Positions 1 through 7,390 of a DNA stretch of 32,021 bases are shown here, in pieces. A program made the position numbers and the translations under genes. Below the pieces are notes generated by a model. It saw nothing but the letters and a program-made list of their open reading frames with translations. It had not been told where the DNA came from and did no database searches. The stretch is from Planctomycetales bacterium. Its GTDB lineage: Bacteria; Planctomycetota; Planctomycetia; Pirellulales; Pirellulaceae. Position 1 is the first letter of the stretch, and each line of letters begins with the position of its first letter. The DNA is taken from contig JAGQOY010000066.1 of the NCBI GenBank assembly GCA_020427005.1, forward strand, positions 1 to 32,021, given 5' to 3'.

Positions 1-274
1 CATTGAGCAAATGTGCGAAAAAACACTACTCTTTCGTGAAGTTTGCTCCAATGGGCTCAGCAGTCTAAAGTGTGAAGCCTAGGGGCTGTAGTTCACGGAT
101 CCAAGGGATAGAGGTGGACCCATCGCTGCACAAACCGCTAGGCGCTCGTAAATAAGATCCACCACTGGCACTCTTAATTCGCCAGAAAAATCAAGCGAAT
201 GAGCTAGATGCGTGTCGTGCTTACACCACAAGTTGGATTGCTTGCTGAACGCTTGAATAGCAGCGCAGAAAGCG
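1..274. other. Gap downstream of yidC, no supported gene
   Basis: No start-to-stop reading frame here can be supported as a gene. On the minus strand a frame without a good start codon runs from within the end of yidC (about 325) to a TAG at 79-81. It is +1 relative to yidC and could be a chance open frame, a frameshifted extension or a remnant. The motif AGCGTTAGCGC at 271-281 overlaps the yidC stop codon and recurs elsewhere in the window. Confidence 0.4.
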
Positions 275-2725
275 TTAGCGCCTTTTTTTACGGGGTTCTT
301 TTTGCGTATTGCGCTGGGTAGAAGATTTCACGGCCGGTTTGTCAAGTAATTGGCGGACTTCTTTTAGGATGGCCGGCCCGGTTTTGACTTTGTTGACCTC
401 GGTGCTCTTTTCGGATGCGACGTTACTCCGTTGTTTGGATTCACCACTGGAGGCCGGCAGAGCGTTCGCGGCAACATTTGGTGGAACGAGTCGTTTCACA
501 AGATTCCGTTCGACCAGCGACCATAGGCTGGAAGTGATGAAATAAATGCACAAGCCACTGGGAACCTTAAAGAACATCACTCCCATGAATACCGTCATGA
601 TTTGCATCATATTCTGCGTCATGCGAGTTTGCTCGTCGGTGGCCTTTGGCATTAGCATTTTTTGCTGAACCAAGAATAAGGCCACAGTTACCATCGGCAG
701 AAGGTTGAAGTAGGGGCCCAGCCAACCGATACCTCGTCCGGCAAAAAACTGGGGCATCCACCCACTCCAATCCAGAAGTTGATCCGGGCCCGCCAGATTG
801 GAGCACCAGGACATGCCGGGAATCAGAGCGGCTTGCCGCAAGGAAATGTCGATACTCAGGCAACGGTAAAGGCCGATGAAGATCGGCAACTGAATAAACA
901 TGGGGAGACATCCAGCCAGGGGGCGGAAGTTATGCTTGGAATACAATTCCTGCATCGCCTTTGCCCGTTTCTCCATGTTATCTTTGTGCAAGTCGTTGAT
1001 GCGTTTGAGTTCTGGCTGCAGTTCCTGCATTTTTTGAGCGTTGATGGCGGCCTTTCTGCCAAGCGGAAACATGCAACCGCGTACAACGACTGTCAGCATA
1101 ATAATCGCGACGCCATAGTTTCCAACGACTGCATAAAAGATGTGCAGTATCCAACCTAGAGGCTTGGCAACTAGCGGAAACCAACCGTACTCGATGGCGA
1201 ACCCCAAGTTGTGTGCGGCGAGTAATTCTGTGTCCTTAGGTCCTAAAAAAACCTGGTATCGTTGTGTGAAGCTTCCGGCTGAAGGGATCTCTCGTTCCAG
1301 AGTGTCGAACCAAAATGACGTATTGGCTGCCTGAGACTGAGCTCTATTGATCTTATCGGGATCGGCCATTGCGAAGGCTTGGGCCTGACGCAGGTCTGTT
1401 AGCGAGTCCGGAGAATCCTCGTGTGGCAAGATGGAGGCGTTGAAGTACTGAGAATCGATACCGATGTAATTCAGTTTACGAGCATCGGCGGCTTCGTTTT
1501 CTGAGAATAGAGAAATGTTAGGCTGGTTAGGGGTTTTCTTGGCTTGATCAAGGAGTTCTCGCGTGGACTTTAATTGGTGCAGCGCGAATGGTGTGTTGAA
1601 CAGTACATCGCGCTGGCCTGCAGCTGCGAACATTTTTGGGCTAATCTTGACAGAATACCACCAGCCTTCGAGTGACAAGCCATTGATGCCCTCTTGTCGG
1701 ATCGCCAATTGAACGGCTTCTTCGTTGTGGTTGATCAACTCGGTTTCCAGGTCGAGCAGGTAACCGTCCTGAGTATCGGATTGCGGGAATAATCGATAAC
1801 GCTTTACCAATTCCAAAGCACTTGGCTTACCAATGTTTTCCAGGTAGGGGGTTAAGGCGAATCGGAACTCGACTCCCATCCCTCCGGGCACCTCCAGGGG
1901 GTGCATTTCCCAATTTGCGTCGACAGTGCCCTGAAGAGCTGGGAATACATTCTGTCCCGACGGGACTGAGACGTTGTTAAGCGATGCAAGCGTAGTGCGA
2001 AGACTCGGTACCGTGTTGTTTCCCGTTACTGCTTCGGAAAGAAAGGGCTCAACGCGAACTAAATCGAGTGGAGCCTCGCACAAGTTGGTGGTGAATTCGA
2101 TGACTTGTGCGGTTCCATTCATATCTCTGCTAACTGAGAAGTTCATTGGTCGCCCAGCTTTAGTAGCCAGCATGACCCGCTGGTACTCCTGCAATGAGAG
2201 AGCTGGCTGGCCATTGACTTCAGTTATCACATCCCCTATTTCGACTCCACCAGGGATTCCGTTAGTGACGGCCAGGGCAGCTGGAGAGCCGTCGGGCACT
2301 GTGTTGACCGCAAGGCCAGTAAGAGTTTCTCTCAGTCCGAGTGACCCCAAATAGCCACCCTCATGTTCCAGGGCCCGGTACCTGAACCGACCAGGGCTAT
2401 TCTGTGAGACCAATTCGACTCGCTCAACTCCTGCTCCAGCCGTGGAGACGGTTACTAGCAAGTTATAACCCTTAGAGGGGTCCATTGAGCCCAGGGTTAT
2501 GGCCTGATAGGGAGCAGACTTATCGCCCCCCATTTGCTCGGCTTCCTCACCGTTTCGTTGAGGTGGGTTGAAGAGAGGTTCTTCGCTAAGCGGCTTCTCC
2601 TGTTGAGCTTCGGCTTGCGCGGCTTGTTGTTTGAGGAGGGCCTGCTGTTGGTTTTGGCGTGCACTCAGGTAAAGGAATACCAATGCTGTAGTAAGCATCA
2701 GCCAAGTAAAAAATCGGCGGTCCAC
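275..2725 (-). CDS. yidC: Membrane protein insertase YidC with inserted PDZ domain
   Basis: YidC/Oxa1/Alb3 insertase, 816 residues, which inserts and folds inner-membrane proteins alone or with SecYEG. An N-terminal membrane anchor (about residues 6-21) is followed by a large periplasmic domain. The conserved insertase core (about 510-745) has several membrane segments and the key arginine in VVVRGCMFPLG (R549), equivalent to the groove arginine of other YidC proteins. The segment PMFIQLPIFIGLY (about 608-620) is typical. The tail (about 755-816) is Lys/Arg-rich, as expected for ribosome contact. Residues about 125-205 read as a PDZ domain, with VPDGSPAA, then GVEIGDVITEVNGQPA, then a helix and GRPMNFSVSRD. 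That domain is not part of ordinary YidC and explains much of the extra length over the usual 550 or so residues. The start is ATG. An A7 run lies just before the stop. Insertase identity is certain; the PDZ assignment comes from motif reading. Confidence 0.96.
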   Translation of the reverse strand: MDRRFFTWLMLTTALVFLYLSARQNQQQALLKQQAAQAEAQQEKPLSEEPLFNPPQRNGEEAEQMGGDKSAPYQAITLGSMDPSKGYNLLVTVSTAGAGVERVELVSQNSPGRFRYRALEHEGGYLGSLGLRETLTGLAVNTVPDGSPAALAVTNGIPGGVEIGDVITEVNGQPALSLQEYQRVMLATKAGRPMNFSVSRDMNGTAQVIEFTTNLCEAPLDLVRVEPFLSEAVTGNNTVPSLRTTLASLNNVSVPSGQNVFPALQGTVDANWEMHPLEVPGGMGVEFRFALTPYLENIGKPSALELVKRYRLFPQSDTQDGYLLDLETELINHNEEAVQLAIRQEGINGLSLEGWWYSVKISPKMFAAAGQRDVLFNTPFALHQLKSTRELLDQAKKTPNQPNISLFSENEAADARKLNYIGIDSQYFNASILPHEDSPDSLTDLRQAQAFAMADPDKINRAQSQAANTSFWFDTLEREIPSAGSFTQRYQVFLGPKDTELLAAHNLGFAIEYGWFPLVAKPLGWILHIFYAVVGNYGVAIIMLTVVVRGCMFPLGRKAAINAQKMQELQPELKRINDLHKDNMEKRAKAMQELYSKHNFRPLAGCLPMFIQLPIFIGLYRCLSIDISLRQAALIPGMSWCSNLAGPDQLLDWSGWMPQFFAGRGIGWLGPYFNLLPMVTVALFLVQQKMLMPKATDEQTRMTQNMMQIMTVFMGVMFFKVPSGLCIYFITSSLWSLVERNLVKRLVPPNVAANALPASSGESKQRSNVASEKSTEVNKVKTGPAILKEVRQLLDKPAVKSSTQRNTQKEPRKKRR

Positions 2726-2800
2726 GTCAGTTGAGTCTCTATATTTCTTGTGTGGTAAGCCTCGCTGATGATCAACAAACCAACTGCAAGGAATCGTCCG

Positions 2801-3070
2801 TCAGTGCGTCGCAGACATATTCTGTACCTGTTGTAGTTTCTTGCCTAGGCCAATGGCTTTTTCGACAGGGCCGCTCAAAGCATTAAGATCAAGCGATGTC
2901 TCCGCCGACATTCTTCTCATTTCGAGCACTGCGAGGATTGTTGGGGTGGCCAGAATCTTATTCAGCTTGGAGAAATCCGCTGCAGGGTTTTTCAGACTTG
3001 ACTGCCCTGGTTTTTCTGACTTAACAGTTGGGTTCCGCAATTTACGGGGACAAATGGCTTGGGCTGTCAT
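2801..3070 (-). CDS. Small hypothetical protein upstream of yidC (doubtful)
   Basis: An 89-residue ORF on the same strand as yidC, ending 75 bases before its start. The ATG is the first possible start, since an in-frame TAA lies a short way upstream. There is no clear Shine-Dalgarno sequence. The product is basic, with no membrane segment, no signal peptide and no motif I recognise. The C-terminal half (LDLNALSGPVEKAIGLGKKLQQ) looks helical. A plus-strand frame overlaps it but looks less protein-like. It may be a real small planctomycete gene cotranscribed with yidC or a chance ORF. Confidence 0.3.
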   Translation of the reverse strand: MTAQAICPRKLRNPTVKSEKPGQSSLKNPAADFSKLNKILATPTILAVLEMRRMSAETSLDLNALSGPVEKAIGLGKKLQQVQNMSATH

Positions 3071-3105
3071 ATTGGCACCAAACGCCGTTGGGAGCAGAAT
3101 TTACC

Positions 3106-3123
3106 AGATTCTGCTGAGAATCT
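3106..3123. repeat. 7-bp perfect dyad, possible activator site
   Basis: AGATTCT and AGAATCT are exact inverted arms around GCTG. The dyad lies about 27 bases upstream of the -24 element of the sigma-54-type promoter. It could be a protein-binding site or a terminator-like stem. No partner copy was seen nearby. Confidence 0.35.
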
Positions 3124-3149
3124 TCTGTGACGGGCCAAATTTTTCAAAG

Positions 3150-3165
3150 TGGCACGCCCTTTGCA
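3150..3165 (+). promoter_or_regulatory. Sigma-54 (RpoN) -24/-12 promoter for groEL1
   Basis: The bases TGGCACGCCCTTTGCA match the sigma-54 consensus TGGCACG-N4-TTGCW at every conserved position. The invariant GG is at 3151-3152 and the GC at 3163-3164, with correct spacing. It points toward groEL1, whose GTG start is 238 bases downstream. Transcription would start near 3176. Only the base before the TGG (G rather than a pyrimidine) is off consensus. An enhancer-binding activator would be needed; none is encoded in the window. Confidence 0.6.
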
Positions 3166-3359
3166 TCGCGGGCATTGCAATCATCTGACTGCCAGACTGG
3201 CTCCCCGTCGCCGAGGCCTATTCACCTTCATGTGGATTCATGGCCTGCTAACGACGGATAGAGCTTCTCTGGTTGGGTCGGTGACGTCGAGCTTGCTTCG
3301 AGCTTGTGAGTTATCGCCTGAATGACCAAATAACCGAATCACCAAATAACTCTATCAAA

Positions 3360-3374
3360 GTCCCCGCTGGGGAC
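3360..3374 (+). promoter_or_regulatory. GC-rich hairpin in groEL1 leader
   Basis: GTCCCC-GCT-GGGGAC forms a perfect 6-bp stem with a three-base loop. It ends 14 bases before the Shine-Dalgarno GGGAGG (3388-3393). It may stabilise the leader or tune translation. It does not pair with the ribosome binding site in an obvious way, so a ROSE-type thermometer is not supported. Confidence 0.35.
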
Positions 3375-3402
3375 CGCAATCCGTTTTGGGAGGATATTGA
3401 AC

Positions 3403-5106
3403 GTGGCAAAACAAATGGTTTTTGACGACGAAGCGAGGCAACCTCTGCTGGCTGGCGTTTCCAAGCTGGCGCGGGCGGTACGCAGTACGCTTGGCCCACG
3501 TGGGCGCAATGCAGTCTTGGATAAAGGATGGGGTTCCCCAAAAGTTACCAAAGATGGTGTGACAGTTGCTGAAGACATTGAACTGGACGACCCATTTGAA
3601 AATCTTGGGGCACAACTGGTAAAAGAAGCTGCCAGCAAGACAAATGACGTGGCAGGGGATGGGACTACTACCGCAACGGTACTAGCGGAGGCCATCTTCC
3701 GGGAAGGTCTCAAGATGATTGCTGCTGGCGCAGACCCAATGGCTTTGTCACGTGGCATTTCCAAGGCAGTGGAAGTGGTTGGTGGTGAACTGACCAAGAT
3801 GTCGATTAAGATCGACGAAAAGAGTAAGAAAGAAATCAAGCAAGTTGCGACTATCGCTGGTAATAACGATCCTGCCATTGGCGATGTACTTGCCGATGCA
3901 TTTTTGAAGGTCGGTAAGGACGGCGTTATCACGGTCGAAGAAGGACGCGGCAGTGAAACCACGGTTGAAGTGGTCGAAGGTATGCAGTTTGATCGTGGTT
4001 TTCTATCTCCGCATTTCGTCACCAATGCAGATAACGTAAGTGTCGAATTGGAAGACTGCTATGTCTTGATTTTTGAAGAGAAGATCAGCTCCAACAAGAA
4101 GCTGATTCCAATCTTGGAAGCTATTAGCAAATCGAAGAAGCCCTTGTTGATCATTGCTGAGGATGTGGACGGTGAAGCTTTGGCAACTCTAGTTGTCAAT
4201 AAGATGCGCGGCATACTCAGCGTTTGTGCGGTCAAGGCGCCTGGGTATGGAGATCGTCGCAAAGCGATCATGGGTGATTTGGGTGCATTGACGGGTGGGC
4301 AACCCATTTTCAAAGACTTGGGCATCGACTTGGAAAGCGTTAAGCTCTCCGACTTGGGGCGTGCCAAGAAAATTCATATTACGAGCGAAGAGACCATCCT
4401 GGTCGGCGGTGCCGGTAAGAAGGATGCCATCGCGGGCCGTGCCGATCAAATTCGACGCGAGATCGAGCACACCGATAGCGACTACGATCGAGAAAAGTTG
4501 CAAGAGCGGTTGGCCAAGTTGGCTGGCGGTGTGGCACAGATTTCAGTGGGTGCTGCGACCGAAACTGAAATGAAGGAGCGTAAGGCATTGCTCGATGATG
4601 CGAAAGCTGCCACGCAGGCTGCCTTGCACGAAGGAATTGTGCCTGGAGGCGGTGTCGCTTTGATTCGCTGTGAAGCGGCTCTGAAAAAGGTCAAACTCGA
4701 GGGTGATGAGCAACTGGGTGTTGCCATCGTTGCCAACGTGTTGGATAACCCGTTACGCGCAATTGCCAATAATGCTGGCACCGATGGTGCTGTGGTTGTC
4801 AATCGAGTGCGTCATCAAAAGTCGAAAACCGAGGGCTATGATGCCAACACGGATGTCTACACCGATGTGGTTGCGGCAGGTATCATCGATCCGGCCAAAG
4901 TTGTTCGTACAGCGCTGCAAAATGCTGCTAGCGTTGCCTCTTTGCTGCTAACGACTGAATCGTTGGTGACGGAAATCCCCAAGGACGAAGAGCCTGCTGG
5001 CGGTGGAGATCATCATGATCACGGCATGGGAGGTATGGGTGGCATGGACGGAATGGGTGGCATGGGAGGAATGGGTGGCATGGGAGGTATGGGTGGCATG
5101 ATGTAG
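3403..5106 (+). CDS. groEL: Chaperonin GroEL 1 (GGM-tailed)
   Basis: Group I chaperonin subunit, 567 residues, forming the ATP-driven double-ring folding chamber with GroES. I place the start at GTG 3403, giving MAKQMVFDDEA, because this matches the family N-terminus and has GGAGG nine bases upstream. A TTG two codons earlier is possible. Visible motifs are the nucleotide-binding loop TLGPRGRN, KDGVTVA (D51), the phosphate loop AGDGTTTATVLA (D86) and the equatorial segment EGIVPGGGVALI. The tail has a His-rich stretch (DHHDHG) followed by GGM repeats, the standard flexible C-terminus. It departs from typical GroEL at AKAATQAALHEG, where ALHATRAAVEEG is usual. It is followed by groES and a second groEL; groEL-before-groES reverses the usual order. 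Confidence 0.96.
   Translation: MAKQMVFDDEARQPLLAGVSKLARAVRSTLGPRGRNAVLDKGWGSPKVTKDGVTVAEDIELDDPFENLGAQLVKEAASKTNDVAGDGTTTATVLAEAIFREGLKMIAAGADPMALSRGISKAVEVVGGELTKMSIKIDEKSKKEIKQVATIAGNNDPAIGDVLADAFLKVGKDGVITVEEGRGSETTVEVVEGMQFDRGFLSPHFVTNADNVSVELEDCYVLIFEEKISSNKKLIPILEAISKSKKPLLIIAEDVDGEALATLVVNKMRGILSVCAVKAPGYGDRRKAIMGDLGALTGGQPIFKDLGIDLESVKLSDLGRAKKIHITSEETILVGGAGKKDAIAGRADQIRREIEHTDSDYDREKLQERLAKLAGGVAQISVGAATETEMKERKALLDDAKAATQAALHEGIVPGGGVALIRCEAALKKVKLEGDEQLGVAIVANVLDNPLRAIANNAGTDGAVVVNRVRHQKSKTEGYDANTDVYTDVVAAGIIDPAKVVRTALQNAASVASLLLTTESLVTEIPKDEEPAGGGDHHDHGMGGMGGMDGMGGMGGMGGMGGMGGMM
5023..5094 (+). repeat. 18-bp tandem repeat encoding GGM tail
   Basis: Four near-identical 18-base units, each beginning GGCATGG and ending AATGGGT or TATGGGT, encode the Gly-Gly-Met tail of GroEL1 (one unit has Asp in place of Gly). 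The near identity at DNA level suggests recent expansion or homogenisation of the tail. Confidence 0.8.
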
Positions 5107-5130
5107 GCTGGTGGAAACTTCTGTCTTTCA

Positions 5131-5173
5131 GCCACTGGCTTGGCATGCCAGGCTAGTAGGCCGACGAAGTGGC
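5131..5173 (+). other. Structured groEL1-groES spacer
   Basis: Outer arms GCCACT (5131-5136) and AGTGGC (5168-5173) enclose the perfect 10-base palindrome TGGCATGCCA (5141-5150). No T-tract follows, so this is not a clear terminator. It may be an RNA processing or stability element, or an operator for groES. Confidence 0.3.
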
Positions 5174-5178
5174 CTTAG

Positions 5179-5207
5179 AGAATGTTGCTCAGAAGAATGT
5201 TGCTCAG
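5179..5207. repeat. Perfect 14-bp direct repeat upstream of groES
   Basis: AGAATGTTGCTCAG occurs at 5179-5192 and again at 5194-5207, separated by one base. The 15-base period is close to one and a half helical turns. It lies 62 bases before the groES start and could be a tandem binding site or a simple duplication. Confidence 0.6.
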
Positions 5208-5269
5208 GAAAAATAGTTACGTTGAAATTTCGAACATCAAAATAAGCATTTTCAGTTAGGAATCAGAAC

Positions 5270-5569
5270 ATGGCAAAAGTGAGTATTCGTCCTTTGGATG
5301 ATCGAGTCGTGGTCAAACCGGTCGAAGCAGAGGAAAAGACTGCTGGTGGAATTGTTTTGCCAGATTCGGCCAAAGAAAAGCCTCAGCGAGGTACTGTCGT
5401 CGCAGTTGGTCCGGGCCGACTACTGGATAACGGGACCAGGGGAAGTCTTTCGGTTGCTGTTGGGGACGTCGTAATTTATGGAAAATATGGCGGAAGCGAT
5501 ATTGAAGTAGAGGGCGAGGAAGTCAAGATTCTGCGCGAAAGCGATATTCTGGCAAAAGTCTTAGCCTAA
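5270..5569 (+). CDS. groES: Co-chaperonin GroES
   Basis: Group I co-chaperonin, 99 residues, the heptameric lid that closes the GroEL chamber. The N-terminus VSIRPLDDRVVVKPVEAEEKT is typical. The mobile loop contains GGIVLPDSAKEKPQRG, with the IVL tripeptide that contacts the GroEL apical domain. The roof-loop region and the C-terminal strand EVKILRESDILAKVL are in place. Length is normal. AGGA lies eight bases before the ATG. The gene sits between two groEL genes, 163 bases after the first and 147 before the second. Confidence 0.97.
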   Translation: MAKVSIRPLDDRVVVKPVEAEEKTAGGIVLPDSAKEKPQRGTVVAVGPGRLLDNGTRGSLSVAVGDVVIYGKYGGSDIEVEGEEVKILRESDILAKVLA

Positions 5570-5574
5570 GACTC

Positions 5575-5610
5575 CCAAGTGCAAGTAGCAGCTATTGAGC
5601 TTGCACTTGG
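5575..5610. repeat. 11-bp inverted repeat after groES
   Basis: CCAAGTGCAAG (5575-5585) and CTTGCACTTGG (5600-5610) are perfect inverted arms with a 14-base spacer. The repeat begins six bases after the groES stop and ends 106 bases before groEL2. No T-run follows, so it may be an RNA stability hairpin, a rho-assisted terminator or an operator for groEL2. It is not a CIRCE element. Confidence 0.65.
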
Positions 5611-5651
5611 CGCTGAATGCATCGCCAGCCCGGGGAGTTTTCAGGCGTCAT

Positions 5652-5680
5652 TTGAGATCGCAAGCGAACCATAATCTAAA
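5652..5680 (+). promoter_or_regulatory. Possible sigma-70-like promoter for groEL2
   Basis: TTGAGA (5652-5657) and TCTAAA (5675-5680) are separated by 17 bases, 36 bases before the groEL2 start. The match to TTGACA/TATAAT is partial, so this is a weak prediction. Confidence 0.22.
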
Positions 5681-5716
5681 CACACAAAGATACTTTTTTG
5701 TACAAGGATAACTAGC

Positions 5717-7336
5717 GTGGCAAAACAGTTAATGTTTGAAGATCACGCACGCGCTCGCATGTTGCGAGGCGTCGAGAAGTTGGCCGATGCAGTTGCCGTT
5801 ACTATGGGGCCAACTGGTCGGAATGTGATCATCGACAAGAGCTTTGGCGGTCCAACGGTGACCAAAGACGGTGTGACCGTTGCCAAAGAAGTAGAGTTGG
5901 AAGACCGATTCGAAAATATGGGCGCCAAATTGGTTGTGGAGGTTGCCCAAAAGACTAGCGATCTAGCTGGTGATGGTACGACCACGGCCACAGTTTTGGC
6001 TCGCACTATTTTCAAGGAAGGTCTTCGTAACATTGTAGCTGGTAGCAATCCGGCTGCGATTCGTCGAGGAATTGAAAAAGCGGTTGATGCAGCGGTTGAA
6101 AAGCTGCATCAGTTGGGCAAGCCAGTAAGTGACCGTCAAGAGGTAGCTCACGTTGGTGCGATCAGCGCAAATAACGATATGCAAATCGGTGAGCTGCTAG
6201 CTCAAGCATTAGAGCGCGTGGGCAAGGATGGAGTGATTACGGTTGAAGAAGGTAAGACTGCAGAAACGAACGTCGAATACGTTGACGGAATGCAGTTTGA
6301 TAAGGGCTACATATCACCCTACTTCATTAACTCTTCTGCGGACATGAGCTGCACGTTTGATGACGCTCTTATTCTGCTTTATGAGAAAAAGATCAGCAAC
6401 ATCCGTGACCTAGTACCGGTACTGGAAAAGGTCAGTCAAAGTGGACGAAGCTTGATGATCATTGCTGAAGACGTCGATGCAGAAGCGTTGACGTTGTTGG
6501 TGGTTAACAAATTGCGAGGCACATTGAATGTGTGTGCCGTTAAGGCACCAGGATTTGGTGATCGACGTAAGGCGATGATGGGAGATATTGCCACGCTGAC
6601 CGGCGGCACCTTTATAAGCGAGGACCTGGGTATCCAATTGGAGAAGATTTCATTGGATCAATTGGGGCGAGCCAAGAAGGTGGTTGTCGATAAGAGTAAT
6701 ACGACAATCGTCGAAGGTGGCGGTGATCGCAAGACCATCGATCAACGCGTAGCCCAAATTAGGTCGCAGATTGAACAGACCGACAGCGAGTACGACCGTG
6801 AAAAACTTCAAGAGCGTTTGGCGAAGTTGTCTGGCGGCGTGGCCGTTGTAAGTGTTGGTGCGGAGACGGAAGCCGACATGAAGCAGAAGAAAGCTCGAGT
6901 AGAGGATGCTTTGCATGCCACTCGAGCAGCCATGGAGGAAGGGATATTGCCTGGCGGGGGAGTTGCTCTGCTGCGATGTGCCGAAGCGGTAGAGGCTTGC
7001 CTGCCAAAATGCAAGGGCGATGAAAAGATCGGAGCTCAAATTATTCTGCGATCACTGAGTTCGCCTCTGCGTCAAATTGCCGACAATGCTGGTATTGACG
7101 GTTCGGTTGTGGCTGACGAAGTTTCCCAAAAGAGTGTTAACATGGGTTACGACGCTAACCGAGGCGCCTACGTGGACATGTATAAGTCCGGTATTATCGA
7201 TCCTGTCAAGGTTGTTCGGACGGCTTTGGCAAATGCAGCTAGTATTGCTGGTTTGCTGCTAACTACCGAAGCGCTTGTGACGACTTTCGATAAAGAAGAC
7301 AAACAAAAGCAACGTGCGGAAGGCGCAATTGCCTAG
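5717..7336 (+). CDS. groEL: Chaperonin GroEL 2 (no GGM tail)
   Basis: Second group I chaperonin subunit, 539 residues, starting at GTG with AAGGATA upstream. It retains MGPTGRN, KDGVTVA (D51), AGDGTTTATVLA (D86) and the canonical ARVEDALHATRAAMEEG with its catalytic aspartate, followed by LPGGGVALLR. It should therefore bind and hydrolyse ATP. Its end is EDKQKQRAEGAIA, charged and without any Gly-Gly-Met repeat, unlike GroEL1. The two proteins are clearly diverged paralogues rather than a recent duplicate. In bacteria with several GroELs, non-GGM copies are often specialised or stress-dedicated; that role is inference here. A terminator follows the gene. Confidence 0.95.
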   Translation: MAKQLMFEDHARARMLRGVEKLADAVAVTMGPTGRNVIIDKSFGGPTVTKDGVTVAKEVELEDRFENMGAKLVVEVAQKTSDLAGDGTTTATVLARTIFKEGLRNIVAGSNPAAIRRGIEKAVDAAVEKLHQLGKPVSDRQEVAHVGAISANNDMQIGELLAQALERVGKDGVITVEEGKTAETNVEYVDGMQFDKGYISPYFINSSADMSCTFDDALILLYEKKISNIRDLVPVLEKVSQSGRSLMIIAEDVDAEALTLLVVNKLRGTLNVCAVKAPGFGDRRKAMMGDIATLTGGTFISEDLGIQLEKISLDQLGRAKKVVVDKSNTTIVEGGGDRKTIDQRVAQIRSQIEQTDSEYDREKLQERLAKLSGGVAVVSVGAETEADMKQKKARVEDALHATRAAMEEGILPGGGVALLRCAEAVEACLPKCKGDEKIGAQIILRSLSSPLRQIADNAGIDGSVVADEVSQKSVNMGYDANRGAYVDMYKSGIIDPVKVVRTALANAASIAGLLLTTEALVTTFDKEDKQKQRAEGAIA

Positions 7337-7390
7337 TGCAATAGACGGCTAGAGCAGCTGTGATGTTGTTGACGTTTGATTCAAATTCAA

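Larger units (their letters stand above)
3071..3402. other. Divergent regulatory gap upstream of groEL1
   Basis: About 330 bases between a minus-strand ORF and groEL1. They hold a dyad AGATTCT-GCTG-AGAATCT (3106-3123), a sigma-54-type promoter (3150-3165), a direct repeat TCGAGCTTG (3287-3295 and 3298-3306), a direct repeat ACCAAATAAC (3325-3334 and 3341-3350) and a GC-rich hairpin (3360-3374) just before the groEL1 Shine-Dalgarno. No CIRCE element (TTAGCACTC-N9-GAGTGCTAA) is present. If the sigma-54 site is used, the leader is roughly 225 nucleotides. Confidence 0.6.

Noticed and set aside
3339..4025. A 228-residue open frame antisense to groEL1
   Set aside because: It is the Ser/Thr-rich shadow of a strongly conserved gene. 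All family motifs are on the plus strand.
5141..5150. TGGCATGCCA as part of a second sigma-54 promoter for groES
   Set aside because: No TTGC element follows at the required spacing; the sequence is simply a palindrome.
5575..5610. CIRCE (HrcA) element before groEL2
   Set aside because: The arms CCAAGTGCAAG and the 14-base spacer do not match TTAGCACTC-N9-GAGTGCTAA.
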